Assembly: GCF_003968755.1 (NCBI RefSeq)
Contig: NZ_RYDL01000009.1
Span: 1 to 64,000 of the forward strand
Length of the DNA: 64,000 bases
Source: Flavobacterium sp. RSP15
GTDB lineage: Bacteria; Bacteroidota; Bacteroidia; Flavobacteriales; Flavobacteriaceae
Direction: 5' to 3'
Numbering within the stretch: the first letter of the stretch is position 1; every line of letters starts with the position of its first letter. A program made the translations under genes and the position numbers. The notes beneath the pieces were generated by a model. That model was not told the DNA's origin, made no database searches, and saw only the letters and a program-made list of their open reading frames with translations. This document shows, piece by piece, positions 1 to 8,614 of the stretch.

Positions 1-138
1 CTTTGCTCCGGAATAAGTGGCGACCTTTGCAGCGGAATAATTGGTGTACTTTGAAGCGGAATGGGTGGTGTACTTTGCAGCGGAATCGTGGTGCACTTTG
101 TAGCGGAATCGTGGCGACCTTTGCAGCGGAATATCCAC
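1..138. repeat. Tandem 23-24 bp repeats, probable IS21-family end
   Basis: Six head-to-tail copies of a unit built on CTTTGCAGCGGAAT begin at 1, 25, 49, 73, 96 and 119; the last is partial. The linker between units is GTGGCGAC or TGGTGTA. Multiple short terminal repeats with a TGTACTTTG-like core are known from ends of IS21-family elements, so the window probably opens just inside or beside such an element whose istA/istB genes lie to the left. No transposase is visible and the exact end cannot be fixed; a CA dinucleotide near 137-138 would suit an IS21 end. The assignment to IS21 is from memory of the family. Confidence 0.55.
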
Positions 139-187
139 TTGAGTTCATAAACAAATCGAATACTGATAAAAACCCCTAAAAACAGTC

Positions 188-1672
188 TTAAATCCAATGT
201 CTCATCTTAATCACAGGCGTAAATCCCAATTCGGCTGTTAAAGTGATTGTCATAAACTCATTTACAAGATTTAGATTTGATTCCGTTGTACAAATACAAT
301 CGTGTAACGTAAAAAAAGGTACTTTTTTAAACTTGTTTTTCAGTCTTCGGGCTACGATTTTCAACATAAAAAATGATTCCATTTGTAACATTAAATGCGA
401 AAAATGTTTGTGGTTCTTTTCTTTAATCTTAGCTACAAATTCAAAAATAGTGGGATACAAACTTTTAAAAGCCATTTCTTCATATAGAAACGTTTTGTTT
501 TTGGCATTCAACATACTTAATATTTTTTCTTTGGCATATTCTTTTGTTACCGTTTCGGGATATGGTTTTCGGTCATAATTTTTGTAACTACCTTGCGGAA
601 AATAATATTCCTCAAATTGCCATTGGTTATAAGCATTCATATAATTTGAATTATTACGCGTATAATGTGGTTTCCCAAATTCATCTAATATCGGAATGTA
701 ACTAGTATAGGTATATTCTGCATTGTAAAACTCTTCTAATTTATGAATAAAACTGGAGTAAAACTCTCCAGACAAAATACTGTTTCCAAAATATTGAATC
801 TCTTTATTATCAATACTTACAGCTTCTTTTGAGAACATATAATGAGAATAGAAAGATTTAGTTTTATTAATTACTTTATCTAAATGAGAATTAGAATTCT
901 TGTGATTACCAATGAGGTAAAATAGAAAAGTAGGAACTGAAGCAGAAATATCGATTTCTGAAATTATCTCGCCGTCAAATCGCAAAAACGGTCTGAATTC
1001 TTTTGAAAATCCTGTAATATTAGAATGAAATCGCCCGTCTGTTTCTGGATTGTGGCTCATATAATAAGTTCCATTTTGTATTTTCAGAATCTTAAACGCA
1101 TTGACTAAATAATTTTTCATATTTCCTTTTTCCTCCAATATATCGGAATTATGGTTTAACGCCTCTTGAAACTGAATTGTTAATCTTTTGGGATTGAAAT
1201 ATTCCGCTAGAAATTCGAATTTTTTTTGCATTTCGGGTTGAAGTACCAATACATTATTTTTATTCAGCTTTTTGACCAATAATCTATCTGTAATTACATA
1301 CGGCTCCAACTGTTCCCAATGATAAAAATGGCGCAAGCGATAACCGTAACATCTTCCTTCTGAATAATTATCTCTTTCGAAAATATTACCAATATTTGGA
1401 AAATTCTCGCATAAATAACGAATATGGAAACGGTAGTTTTTGTTATAACTTTCAAGCGTGGTTGAAGATAACCGATTGAATTCATCATACAAATTAGCGT
1501 GTCCATCTTTATCGATTCTATTTGCCATTTGCTCCAACACAAAATGAATAAGTAAGTATAAAAAATCAGCATTTAAATCTTTGATTGGAAGGTTCTTATC
1601 ATTTGGCGGGAACTGTTTCAATCGTTCTTCTAAGTTTATGTTTTTTAGTTTTAATATGGTGTATTCGGTCAT
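188..1672 (-). CDS. Family-A-polymerase-like palm protein of a mobile element
   Basis: This 494-aa protein has no assigned function that I recognise. The start is ATG at 1672; a longer frame to 1723 has only a poorly supported N-terminus. Its second half carries a row of motifs resembling the polymerase-A/T7-RNA-polymerase palm: DGRFHSNITGF (about residues 212-222), where PolA has TGRLSS; SEIDISASVPTFL with Asp241, like motif A; a lysine-rich helix near 375-390, like motif B; a QMES helix near 430; and PFFTLHDC with His457-Asp458, like the HD of motif C. The N-terminal half may be a DNA-binding or accessory region. Its neighbours are mobile-element genes on the same strand, so a role in element replication is plausible. 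This is inference from motifs. Confidence 0.55.
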   Translation of the reverse strand: MTEYTILKLKNINLEERLKQFPPNDKNLPIKDLNADFLYLLIHFVLEQMANRIDKDGHANLYDEFNRLSSTTLESYNKNYRFHIRYLCENFPNIGNIFERDNYSEGRCYGYRLRHFYHWEQLEPYVITDRLLVKKLNKNNVLVLQPEMQKKFEFLAEYFNPKRLTIQFQEALNHNSDILEEKGNMKNYLVNAFKILKIQNGTYYMSHNPETDGRFHSNITGFSKEFRPFLRFDGEIISEIDISASVPTFLFYLIGNHKNSNSHLDKVINKTKSFYSHYMFSKEAVSIDNKEIQYFGNSILSGEFYSSFIHKLEEFYNAEYTYTSYIPILDEFGKPHYTRNNSNYMNAYNQWQFEEYYFPQGSYKNYDRKPYPETVTKEYAKEKILSMLNAKNKTFLYEEMAFKSLYPTIFEFVAKIKEKNHKHFSHLMLQMESFFMLKIVARRLKNKFKKVPFFTLHDCICTTESNLNLVNEFMTITLTAELGFTPVIKMRHWI

Positions 1673-1782
1673 TGTTTTTTGGTTAAAAAAAAGACATAGC
1701 GAAGCCCTGATGCGTAAGAACATCGCTAATTGTCTTTGTGATTAAATGGATTTGATTTATGGCAGATTTGCCAATGTGAAGT

Positions 1783-2187
1783 TTACGCTACCTTAATATT
1801 TGGCTCAAGAAATGCCAAAACAGAATTAAGATACTGCTGAATGTTAGGAAACAGTTTTTTGAGTAGTTTCTTGACTGTAATTGAATCAAAACTATAATCT
1901 TCTAAATATCTACTCCACTCGACATCATAGGCGTATTTATAGCCATTTTCAAACTGATGCAATAGTTTATTTTCAGTAAAAAATTGAATATATACTTTGA
2001 ATTGTGGAATATTTTGAATGTGGATATTGAATTGCTTTAACCCTTTTGGATTTACTTTTTCGTACAATAAAGAACCAAGAATAAAAATTGTAACTTCTCT
2101 ATTAAGTTCTAAATCGGTTAAATCTACAATGTGATTATCAATAACAGTTGTCAACATTAGCGGAATTGGTAGAATATACTTTTTCAT
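1783..2187 (-). CDS. Hypothetical protein, second gene of the HTH unit
   Basis: This 134-aa protein is of unknown function. It has no signal peptide or membrane segment and is rich in Ile, Leu, Asn and Lys, like other accessory-region proteins here. Its ATG overlaps the stop codon of the upstream HTH gene by one base (TAATG), so the two are almost certainly co-transcribed and translationally coupled. The polymerase-like gene follows about 110 bp downstream on the same strand. A role in control or replication of the element is only a guess from position. Confidence 0.7.
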   Translation of the reverse strand: MKKYILPIPLMLTTVIDNHIVDLTDLELNREVTIFILGSLLYEKVNPKGLKQFNIHIQNIPQFKVYIQFFTENKLLHQFENGYKYAYDVEWSRYLEDYSFDSITVKKLLKKLFPNIQQYLNSVLAFLEPNIKVA

Positions 2188-2474
2188 TATGCAACGTTAT
2201 TTAAAAGATTCATAACGTCAGACCTCATATAGAAAACTTTTCCGTTAGCCTTCCTTGCGATTAATGTTTTTTGCTTGTTGTACTTCCAAAGTGAAGTATA
2301 GGAAATTTTCAGTAAGTCCTTGACTTCTTCCCGAGTGAGAATTTCTGTCTCAATTTTTTGTGGTTGTGTAGCTAGGCTAACTACTTTTTGAATTTCAGTT
2401 GAAATTGCATTTTTGATTAATTCTGTTAGGTCACTCACGGACAGATTAACCATTTGAAATGTTTGTGTACTCAT
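2187..2474 (-). CDS. Helix-turn-helix (excisionase/MerR-like) protein
   Basis: This 95-aa protein has a C-terminal winged-helix segment of the HTH_17/excisionase type: LTREEVKDLLKISYTSLWKY followed by a basic wing and YMRSDVMNLL at the end. The N-terminal 40 residues are a variable, probably helical leader. Proteins of this build are common in Bacteroidota integrative elements, where they act as excision factors or regulators. It is first in a unit with the 134-aa gene and lies upstream of the polymerase-like gene. The DNA-binding fold is well supported; whether it acts in excision or transcription cannot be told. Confidence 0.8.
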   Translation of the reverse strand: MSTQTFQMVNLSVSDLTELIKNAISTEIQKVVSLATQPQKIETEILTREEVKDLLKISYTSLWKYNKQKTLIARKANGKVFYMRSDVMNLLNNVA

Positions 2475-2658
2475 TCTAATTTTGCTTTACAATAACCGAC
2501 ATTGGCTATTTTCTTCAACGAAATTAAACCGAATTAAACCGAATAAATTAAAATAGGACTACACAGACTAAATGAATTTTGTTGCTACTTAAGTAATAAC
2601 AGCATTTAAAATAAGATAAAAAAAATGAAAAAAAAATTTAGTCTTGGACTAAAAAAGA

Positions 2659-3624
2659 CTAATTTGTATCTAAAAAATTAAATTGCGTCTTTTTACTTTC
2701 AATTAATTGTTTCTTTCTTTTTGCTGGAGAATCAATACTTTTTCCCCTATGAAAATTAAATAAATTCCTTAAGAAATCAATTCCTCTGTTATCATCTTCT
2801 AAAAAATAGGATTTAAAAATTGTCTTGTTTAAACAATATGAATAAAAACGGGAAAAATCTACTGGGTTTTTAATCCATTCAGAATCCTTTGATAAATATT
2901 TTTGAGTTTTTAACTTCTTCTCATATTCATAGAATTTGTTTTTATTGCTATTATCTCCAACAAGTTTATTTAATATTTCATCTCTAGTCAGTTTAGTATT
3001 TATTTCAGTACCGATTGGCATAAAATCATTTTCAATTTCGGAATATATAAATTTATAATGGTTTATTATTCTTCTTTTTGTATTTAAGTAACTTCCCGAA
3101 TAATGTTTAATTACTTTTTCTTGAATCTTATTTATTTTATAAAAATCATTCATTCGTTTTGAATCAATCATTACTAAAAGTTCCGCACTCCAATGATTTA
3201 ATTTTTTAATTATATTTCTTAAAAACAATTTCCCTTGACCTTCAAAACTTAAAGTAAAAAAAGTTTCATTAACATAAGTAATAAAATCTATTTGTTCGTC
3301 TGGTTCAACATATTCATATAATGTTTGCTCAAAAGTATCAAACCAAAATTTATCTAAAAAATCATTGTAATTTAATTCTGTCCTATAACTAAAATCATAA
3401 TAATCTTCATCACTACTTTTATACTTTTCATAATCTTCTTTTGTTGCAGATGAAGTTTCATAACCCTCTTCTCCTCCAACAAATTCATCACAATAATAAC
3501 TTCTTACAATTTTATAATCCTCATCATCTGGACAACCTCCAAACCGTCTTACAATCTCATCAATATCAAAAATATCCTCAACTAAATAGTTTTTTACGGC
3601 GGGGTTTTTCCAAAAGTCTTTCAT
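2659..3624 (-). CDS. Orphan hypothetical protein, acidic N-terminus
   Basis: This 321-aa protein is not recognised. The first 110 residues are very acidic and tyrosine-rich (runs such as CPDDEDYKIV and SSDEDYYDFSYR). The rest is Lys/Asn/Ile-rich and probably helical, with a basic tail (PAKRKKQLIESKKTQ). No signal peptide, membrane segment or catalytic motif stands out. The gene is strongly A+T-rich and flanked by gene-poor DNA, typical of accessory cargo. It could be a defence, regulatory or element-maintenance protein; the sequence does not choose between these. Confidence 0.65.
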   Translation of the reverse strand: MKDFWKNPAVKNYLVEDIFDIDEIVRRFGGCPDDEDYKIVRSYYCDEFVGGEEGYETSSATKEDYEKYKSSDEDYYDFSYRTELNYNDFLDKFWFDTFEQTLYEYVEPDEQIDFITYVNETFFTLSFEGQGKLFLRNIIKKLNHWSAELLVMIDSKRMNDFYKINKIQEKVIKHYSGSYLNTKRRIINHYKFIYSEIENDFMPIGTEINTKLTRDEILNKLVGDNSNKNKFYEYEKKLKTQKYLSKDSEWIKNPVDFSRFYSYCLNKTIFKSYFLEDDNRGIDFLRNLFNFHRGKSIDSPAKRKKQLIESKKTQFNFLDTN

Positions 3625-4247
3625 AAAATAGTATTGTTTTTTAATTCAAATGGTAACGTTACAATTTTGTCTATTTCCTAACACGACTTTCTAACGTGTT
3701 AAGTTTATTGGATTTTCTTAACACAGCTTCAAACCTATGTTAAGATTATGCTGTTTTTCTAACATAGGTCAAAGTCTATGTCGATAAAAACGTTATGGTT
3801 TGCAAGGTAAAAATTTTATCATTGTATCTCCTTGATTTACAAAGTTAGAAAACTTATTTTGATATTGTAATGATTTCAAAAAAAACAATTTCTTGAAAAA
3901 TTAAATTTATACCCCCCACAAGAACCACCAGAAAGAAAAGTTAGGGAGGAAAAACGTTTTTTTTGAGGTACTCCCCATCTTTTATTTAAGAACGGAAACC
4001 ACCATAATAAAATGATTTACACAGAAAACGAAACAAAGACATTTATTTAAGGACAAAAAACCAGACTGCTAAACTTTGTATTATTTCAAGTTAAGATTAT
4101 AGAAACAGATAAAAAATGTTATATAGAGACTGTTTAACAGTTTTTAACTTTTTGAAAATCAAAAATCAATTTTAGTTCAAACAGATTACGTTAAATTAAG
4201 GAAGTAAGAAATATGCTTTAAAAGCACCCTGTCAAGCACGCTAAAAA
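3625..4247. other. Gene-free accessory stretch with inverted repeats
   Basis: No gene is seen on either strand. The left part (3679-3769) has a cluster of inverted repeats described separately. The rest is A+T-rich, with a short C/G-skewed patch near 3910-3955. This could be the control or recombination region of the element that reaches up to tRNA-Phe. Confidence 0.6.
3679..3769. repeat. Cluster of related inverted repeats
   Basis: TAACACG (3679-3685) faces CGTGTTA (3695-3701), and ACCTATGTTA (3733-3742) faces TAACATAGGT (3760-3769), a perfect 10-bp pair with a 17-nt loop. Between them lies TTAACACA, a partial match to both. All share a TAACA core. Such arrays serve as binding sites for recombinases, replication initiators or repressors in mobile elements; which one applies here is unknown. 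Confidence 0.7.
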
Positions 4248-4283
4248 CAAAAAACCCTTAAAATCATAATGAAATTAAGGGTT
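4248..4283 (-). terminator. Terminator of tRNA-Phe
   Basis: On the minus strand AACCCTTAA pairs with TTAAGGGTT and is followed by a run of T, starting six bases beyond the tRNA 3' end. It is a standard intrinsic terminator. Confidence 0.75.
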
Positions 4284-4288
4284 GTAAG

Positions 4289-4361
4289 TGGTACCTCCAG
4301 GGATCGAACCAGGGACACATGGATTTTCAGTCCATTGCTCTACCATCTGAGCTAAGGTACC
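4289..4361 (-). tRNA. tRNA-Phe (anticodon GAA)
   Basis: A 73-nt cloverleaf reads on the minus strand. The acceptor arms GGTACCT and AGGTACC pair perfectly, the D arm begins with TTAGCTC, the anticodon loop is CTGAAAA with anticodon GAA, and the T loop is GGTTCGATCC. CCA is not encoded. The accessory DNA (1-4247) lies on its 3' side, the side used by tRNA-targeting integrases, although no duplicated 3' end of the tRNA is visible in the window. Confidence 0.95.
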
Positions 4362-4432
4362 TCGCTAATGCGGGTGCAAATATAGTATGATTTTTAGTTT
4401 ATCCAAAACAATTTTAAAAAAAAATCAATTCG

Positions 4433-4440
4433 TACCTTTG
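4433..4440 (+). promoter_or_regulatory. Promoter -7 box of coaX operon
   Basis: TACCTTTG is a perfect match to the Bacteroidota -7 consensus TAnnTTTG and lies 19 bases before the coaX ATG, giving a very short leader. Confidence 0.6.
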
Positions 4441-4459
4441 TCCCATCAAAAAAGAAATT

Positions 4460-5194
4460 ATGATTTTAGTAGTTGATGTGGGAAATACCAGAATTAAAGC
4501 CGCTGTTTTTGAGGGCGCTATGCTTTTGGAGGTTTTTATTTTTAGCCAAATTGAATTGGAAAAAAATATTAAAAATATTTTAAAAAACTTTAAAAAAACA
4601 ACTGATTTGGTGGTTTCTTCAGTTGGAGATCTCGGAAAACAGCCGTTTTTAGCTTTCGATAAAGAGATAAAAGTGCATTTTATCTCGAATAAAGATTCTT
4701 TTCCGTTCCAAAATAAATATGCTACGCCACAAACTTTGGGGATTGACCGTATGGTTCTTGCTGCAGGAGCTACGCTACGGTATCCGGGTCAAAACCGGCT
4801 GGTCATTGATGCCGGAACTTGCATTACCTATGATTTTATAGATCAAGAAAATAATTATTTAGGGGGAGCGATCACGCCGGGACTGCGATTGCGCTATGAA
4901 GCATTGCATCACTACACCGCAAAATTACCTTTATTGTCTCTGGGGATTCCGGAAGATTTGATTGGGAAATCAACTTCAGAATCGATTCATTCCGGAGTAG
5001 TAAATGGTTTAGTTTATGAGATTGACGGTTTTATAAATCAATATAAAGCACGGTATTTAAATTTTATAATAATTTTAACGGGTGGAGACACAGATTTTTT
5101 GGCTAAACGATTAAAAAATACCATATTTGCCAATTCAAATTTTCTTCTGGAAAGTTTAAGCCAAACATTTCAACATAAAACCAAAAATGATTAA
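4460..5194 (+). CDS. coaX: Type III pantothenate kinase
   Basis: This cytosolic enzyme phosphorylates pantothenate, the first step of coenzyme A synthesis. The 244-aa protein shows the ASKHA-fold signature of type III kinases: DVGNTRIK at residues 6-13, GIDR at 94-97, VIDAGT at 115-120 and GGAITPG at 135-141. Length is usual for the family. It is the first gene of a run with an outer-membrane protein, lptC and a small membrane protein; the next gene starts 8 bases before its stop, so translation is coupled. Confidence 0.95.
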   Translation: MILVVDVGNTRIKAAVFEGAMLLEVFIFSQIELEKNIKNILKNFKKTTDLVVSSVGDLGKQPFLAFDKEIKVHFISNKDSFPFQNKYATPQTLGIDRMVLAAGATLRYPGQNRLVIDAGTCITYDFIDQENNYLGGAITPGLRLRYEALHHYTAKLPLLSLGIPEDLIGKSTSESIHSGVVNGLVYEIDGFINQYKARYLNFIIILTGGDTDFLAKRLKNTIFANSNFLLESLSQTFQHKTKND

Positions 5195-6437
5195 AAAAAT
5201 TATAATAAGCGCCTGTTTGCTTTTATCATTAGTGTCTTTTGCTCAAGAAGGGACAGCCTCCCCGTATTCTTTTTATGGAATAGGAGATGTTAGGTTCAAA
5301 GGAACGTTGGAAAACCGTTCGATGGCAGGAATAGCCATTGAACAAGATAGTATACACATGAACTTGCAAAATCCAGCCAGTTATGCAAGTCTTAAACTAA
5401 CCACTTTTACCCTGGGTGGTACGCAAGCGACCACAAAAATGAAAACAGACACTGAAGCCGCAAATACAAGAAGAACGACTCTGGATTACCTGGCCGTGGG
5501 TTTGCCTATCGGTAAGTTTGGGTTGGGTTTTGGATTAATTCCGTATTCATCGGTAGGATATAAAATACAATCTATTGCTACTGATCCCTCGCAAAACAGC
5601 AAGCGTTTCAATGGTACTGGTGGTTTGAACAAGGCCTTTTTAGGAGTAGGGTATAAAGTGACGCCAAATTTTAGTGTAGGTGCCGATGTGCAGTATAATT
5701 TTGGAAAAATTGAATCTAATAACCTTGAATTCATTAGTGGAGTTCCTGTTGGAACCAGAGAATTGAATACGATTGATTTGTCTGGGGTGAATTTTAATGT
5801 AGGGATGATGTATCAGACTAAAATCTATAAAAAAATCTCTTTTTTTAGTAGTGCAAATTATACGCTGGAAAATACATTGGTGTCTAAAAACAACAGGAAT
5901 ATTTCGACAGTGGTTTTTAGTTCTAATTTTGATGTGGTGGTTGTCGATGCGCTGGATGATGTAAAGAGCCAAGTTAATTTGAAAATGCCGAGCACATTAG
6001 CATTAGCAGCAGGTTTTGGCCAGGCCAGAAAATGGCTTGTAGGCATTGGTGTGACGCTACAGGATGCAGGGTCGTTGGCAAATAATTTTAATTCAATGCC
6101 AAATGTTACCTACGAGAAGCATTCGAAATACAGCATTGGAGGGTATTTTATTCCTAATTACAACTCGTTTACAAGCTATACAAAAAGGATTACATACCGG
6201 GGTGGTTTGAGATTTGAAAAAACCGGAATGGTGATCAATTCAGAATCCATCGATGATATGGGATTAACTCTAGGCATTGGATTGCCACTAACTGGTCAGT
6301 TCTCTAATGTGAATATTGGATTTGAATTAGGCAAAAAAGGAACTACAGCATCTAATTTAGTTCAAGAAAATTACGCCAATGTAAGTGTGAGTTTTTCTCT
6401 TAATGACCAATGGTTTATCAGAAGAAAATTCAACTAG
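5187..6437 (+). CDS. Outer-membrane beta-barrel protein of unknown function
   Basis: The 416-aa product starts with a signal peptide (MIKKIIISACLLLSLVSFAQ). Many alternating polar/hydrophobic strands follow, with motifs such as GLGFGLIPYSSVGYK and GIGLPLTGQFSNVNIG, ending in an aromatic-rich strand with WFIRRKFN. This fits a FadL/OmpP1-like or related barrel. It overlaps coaX by 8 bases and precedes lptC by 45, and this order is common in Flavobacteria. A role in envelope biogenesis or transport is inferred from context only. Confidence 0.8.
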   Translation: MIKKIIISACLLLSLVSFAQEGTASPYSFYGIGDVRFKGTLENRSMAGIAIEQDSIHMNLQNPASYASLKLTTFTLGGTQATTKMKTDTEAANTRRTTLDYLAVGLPIGKFGLGFGLIPYSSVGYKIQSIATDPSQNSKRFNGTGGLNKAFLGVGYKVTPNFSVGADVQYNFGKIESNNLEFISGVPVGTRELNTIDLSGVNFNVGMMYQTKIYKKISFFSSANYTLENTLVSKNNRNISTVVFSSNFDVVVVDALDDVKSQVNLKMPSTLALAAGFGQARKWLVGIGVTLQDAGSLANNFNSMPNVTYEKHSKYSIGGYFIPNYNSFTSYTKRITYRGGLRFEKTGMVINSESIDDMGLTLGIGLPLTGQFSNVNIGFELGKKGTTASNLVQENYANVSVSFSLNDQWFIRRKFN

Positions 6438-6482
6438 AATAAAAAAAAGTACTTTCTCCAATTTTTTCGTCCAGGCCAACTT

Positions 6483-7037
6483 ATGACAGTAGTCAAAAAA
6501 TATTATATCAAATTAGGGATCACGGTTTTCGCCGGGGCGCTTTTTTTGGGGTGCGAAAGTAATTATAAGGAAATACAAAAAATAAATTTCTCCGAGTTTG
6601 TTCCCAGTAGTGATGCTGATATGGTAAATCTCAAATATACAGATTCAGGAAGGATTACATCCATTTTGATCAGCTCTAAAATGTTAGATTATTCTAACGT
6701 GAGCTTTCCTTTTACGGAATTCCCAAAAGGGATTGACGTTACTTTATTTGACAAAAAAGGGAAGAAAACATTTATCAAATCAAATTATGCCATTTCTTAC
6801 AAAGGAACTGCAGTAATTGATCTGCAGGGAAAAGTAAGGATCTCTACTGAAAATGGACAGCTGTTAGAAACAGAGCAACTTTATTTTGACCAAAGGAATG
6901 AGTGGTTTTTTACCGAAAGAAGGTTTAAATTAACAGACCCCAAAGGTGTTTCAAATGGACAAGGAATCGATTTTAGCAAGGATTTCAAAGTGATTAATTC
7001 TCAAAAAATAACCGGCGAACTCGAAACCGCTGAATAA
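6483..7037 (+). CDS. lptC: LPS export protein LptC
   Basis: LptC is the bitopic periplasmic protein that passes lipopolysaccharide from the inner-membrane LptBFG pump to LptA. The 184-aa product has an N-terminal hydrophobic segment ending in LFLGC, a lipobox-like sequence common in Bacteroidota LptC. It is followed by a beta-rich domain with features of the LptC/OstA fold (ISSKMLDYS, FDKKGKKTFIKSNYAISY, TENGQLLETEQLYFD). It lies between the outer-membrane protein gene and a small membrane protein gene. Confidence 0.85.
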   Translation: MTVVKKYYIKLGITVFAGALFLGCESNYKEIQKINFSEFVPSSDADMVNLKYTDSGRITSILISSKMLDYSNVSFPFTEFPKGIDVTLFDKKGKKTFIKSNYAISYKGTAVIDLQGKVRISTENGQLLETEQLYFDQRNEWFFTERRFKLTDPKGVSNGQGIDFSKDFKVINSQKITGELETAE

Positions 7038-7048
7038 CACAACACCCT

Positions 7049-7243
7049 ATGAACTACTTAAAATACACACAATACGTTTATCTTGTTTTTGGAGCCTATT
7101 TTATTTACGATGGTCTCATAAAGTTAAATACCGAGGGAGGAAATCCGTGGTTGAGTTTCATGATTGCCGGATTAGCCGTTTTTATGTTTTTCTTTAGAAG
7201 AAAATTTGCTAAAAAATTTGAAGACCGAAACAAAAAATCCTAA
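7049..7243 (+). CDS. Small two-helix membrane protein
   Basis: This 64-aa protein has two hydrophobic segments (about residues 9-24 and 36-50) and a basic C-terminal tail (RRKFAKKFEDRNKKS). Only 11 bases separate it from lptC and 3 from the CBS-domain gene, so it belongs to the same transcript. Its function is unknown. Confidence 0.75.
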   Translation: MNYLKYTQYVYLVFGAYFIYDGLIKLNTEGGNPWLSFMIAGLAVFMFFFRRKFAKKFEDRNKKS

Positions 7244-7246
7244 TTC

Positions 7247-8506
7247 ATGGAGATTAGTGTTATTTTTCTGTGTCTAATACTAAGTGCTTTTTTTTCAGGA
7301 ATGGAGATAGCGTTTGTCTCTTCAAATAAAATATATCTTGAAATTGAAAAAAAACAAGGCGGTTTTGTTTCCAGAATACTGACAAAGCTTACTGAAAAGC
7401 CCTCCAAGTTTATCGTAGCCATGCTCATTGGGAATAATGTCACCATGGTGGTCTACGGTTTTTTTATGGGCGAATTATTGATGCGCTGGTTTGTTACTCT
7501 GGGGTTTCAGTTTTCGGATTTCTTGGATTTATTAATTCAAACCATAATTTCTACTATCATTGTGCTGATTACCGCAGAGTTTTTGCCAAAAGTTTTTTTT
7601 CAAATTTATGCCAATTTTCTATTTAAGTTTTTTGCAATTCCCGCCTATTTCTTTTTTAGTGTTTTCTATTTTATAGCTGCATTTTTTATTTGGGTTTCTG
7701 ATTTTGTTTTGATAAAATTCTTCAAAACCGAAGGTGATAATGTGCAGCTTTATTTTAGTAAAATTGAGCTGGGGAATTACATTACGGAACAAATGAGCAG
7801 TGTTGAAGATGATGACGCCATGGATTCTGAAATTCTGATGTTTCAAAACGCATTAGAATTTTCAGGAGTCAAAGCCAGAGATGTAATGAATCCTCGTACT
7901 GAAATTATAGCCATTGACTTGTCGGATACCATTATAGATCTCCGAGAATTGTTTATAGAAACAGGCTATTCTAAAATAGTGGTGTTTCAAAATTCACTCG
8001 ATGACATTGTAGGCTACGTGCATTCCTTTGATATGTTCAAAAAACCAGATAGTATCAAGGATATTGTGATTCCGGTAGAATTTGTTCCGGAAACAATCTT
8101 TATCAAAGATGCGATGAGTTTGCTGATCAAAAAACGTAAAAGTGTAGCTATTGTATTAGATGAATACGGCGGCACCTCCGGAATTATTACCGTAGAGGAT
8201 ATTGTGGAAGAGCTTTTTGGTGAAATTGAAGATGAACACGATTCAGATGAAGAATTGATTGAAAAAGAACTCAGTGATGGCGAATACGTTTTCTCAGCCC
8301 GGTTAGACGTCGAGTACCTTAATGACACCTATAAACTGGCTATTCCGGAAAGTGATTCGTATGGAACACTTGGTGGGTTTATTGTGAATTTCACTACTGA
8401 AATTCCTCAAAATGGAGCGGTTATCACCATTGGAGCGTATCGTTTTGTAATTGAAGAAGCAACAAATAAGAAAATAGAATTAGTAAATATGACCATGCTA
8501 GAGTAG
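7247..8506 (+). CDS. Hemolysin/CorC family CNNM-CBS membrane protein
   Basis: The 419-aa protein has an N-terminal CNNM (DUF21) domain with about four membrane segments (residues 1-185), a pair of CBS domains (about 205-325, including ARDVMNPRTEIIAIDL and VLDEYGGTSGIITVEDIVEE) and a C-terminal CorC_HlyC domain (about 340-415). Members are linked to magnesium/cobalt efflux, and GldE, a gliding-motility helper, belongs to the same family. No gldD or other gliding gene is adjacent, so the general family name is safer. Confidence 0.85.
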   Translation: MEISVIFLCLILSAFFSGMEIAFVSSNKIYLEIEKKQGGFVSRILTKLTEKPSKFIVAMLIGNNVTMVVYGFFMGELLMRWFVTLGFQFSDFLDLLIQTIISTIIVLITAEFLPKVFFQIYANFLFKFFAIPAYFFFSVFYFIAAFFIWVSDFVLIKFFKTEGDNVQLYFSKIELGNYITEQMSSVEDDDAMDSEILMFQNALEFSGVKARDVMNPRTEIIAIDLSDTIIDLRELFIETGYSKIVVFQNSLDDIVGYVHSFDMFKKPDSIKDIVIPVEFVPETIFIKDAMSLLIKKRKSVAIVLDEYGGTSGIITVEDIVEELFGEIEDEHDSDEELIEKELSDGEYVFSARLDVEYLNDTYKLAIPESDSYGTLGGFIVNFTTEIPQNGAVITIGAYRFVIEEATNKKIELVNMTMLE

Positions 8507-8614
8507 TTTTTTTTGTAAAATTGAAATTTCTTATAAAATAAAACGCTACTACTATAATTATTAATTAGATAATTGTATTTTCGCAACCTGAATATAAAAT
8601 TTAACAACAATAAA

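Noticed and set aside
1..138. CRISPR array
   Set aside because: Repeats are directly adjacent, degenerate and without 30-bp unique spacers.
4289..4361. Second att site (duplicate of the tRNA-Phe 3' end) within the window
   Set aside because: No repeat of the tRNA 3' part was found in 1-4288; if it exists it is to the left of the window.
7247..8506. Gliding gene gldE
   Set aside because: Same superfamily, but gldD and ssb-type neighbours are absent.
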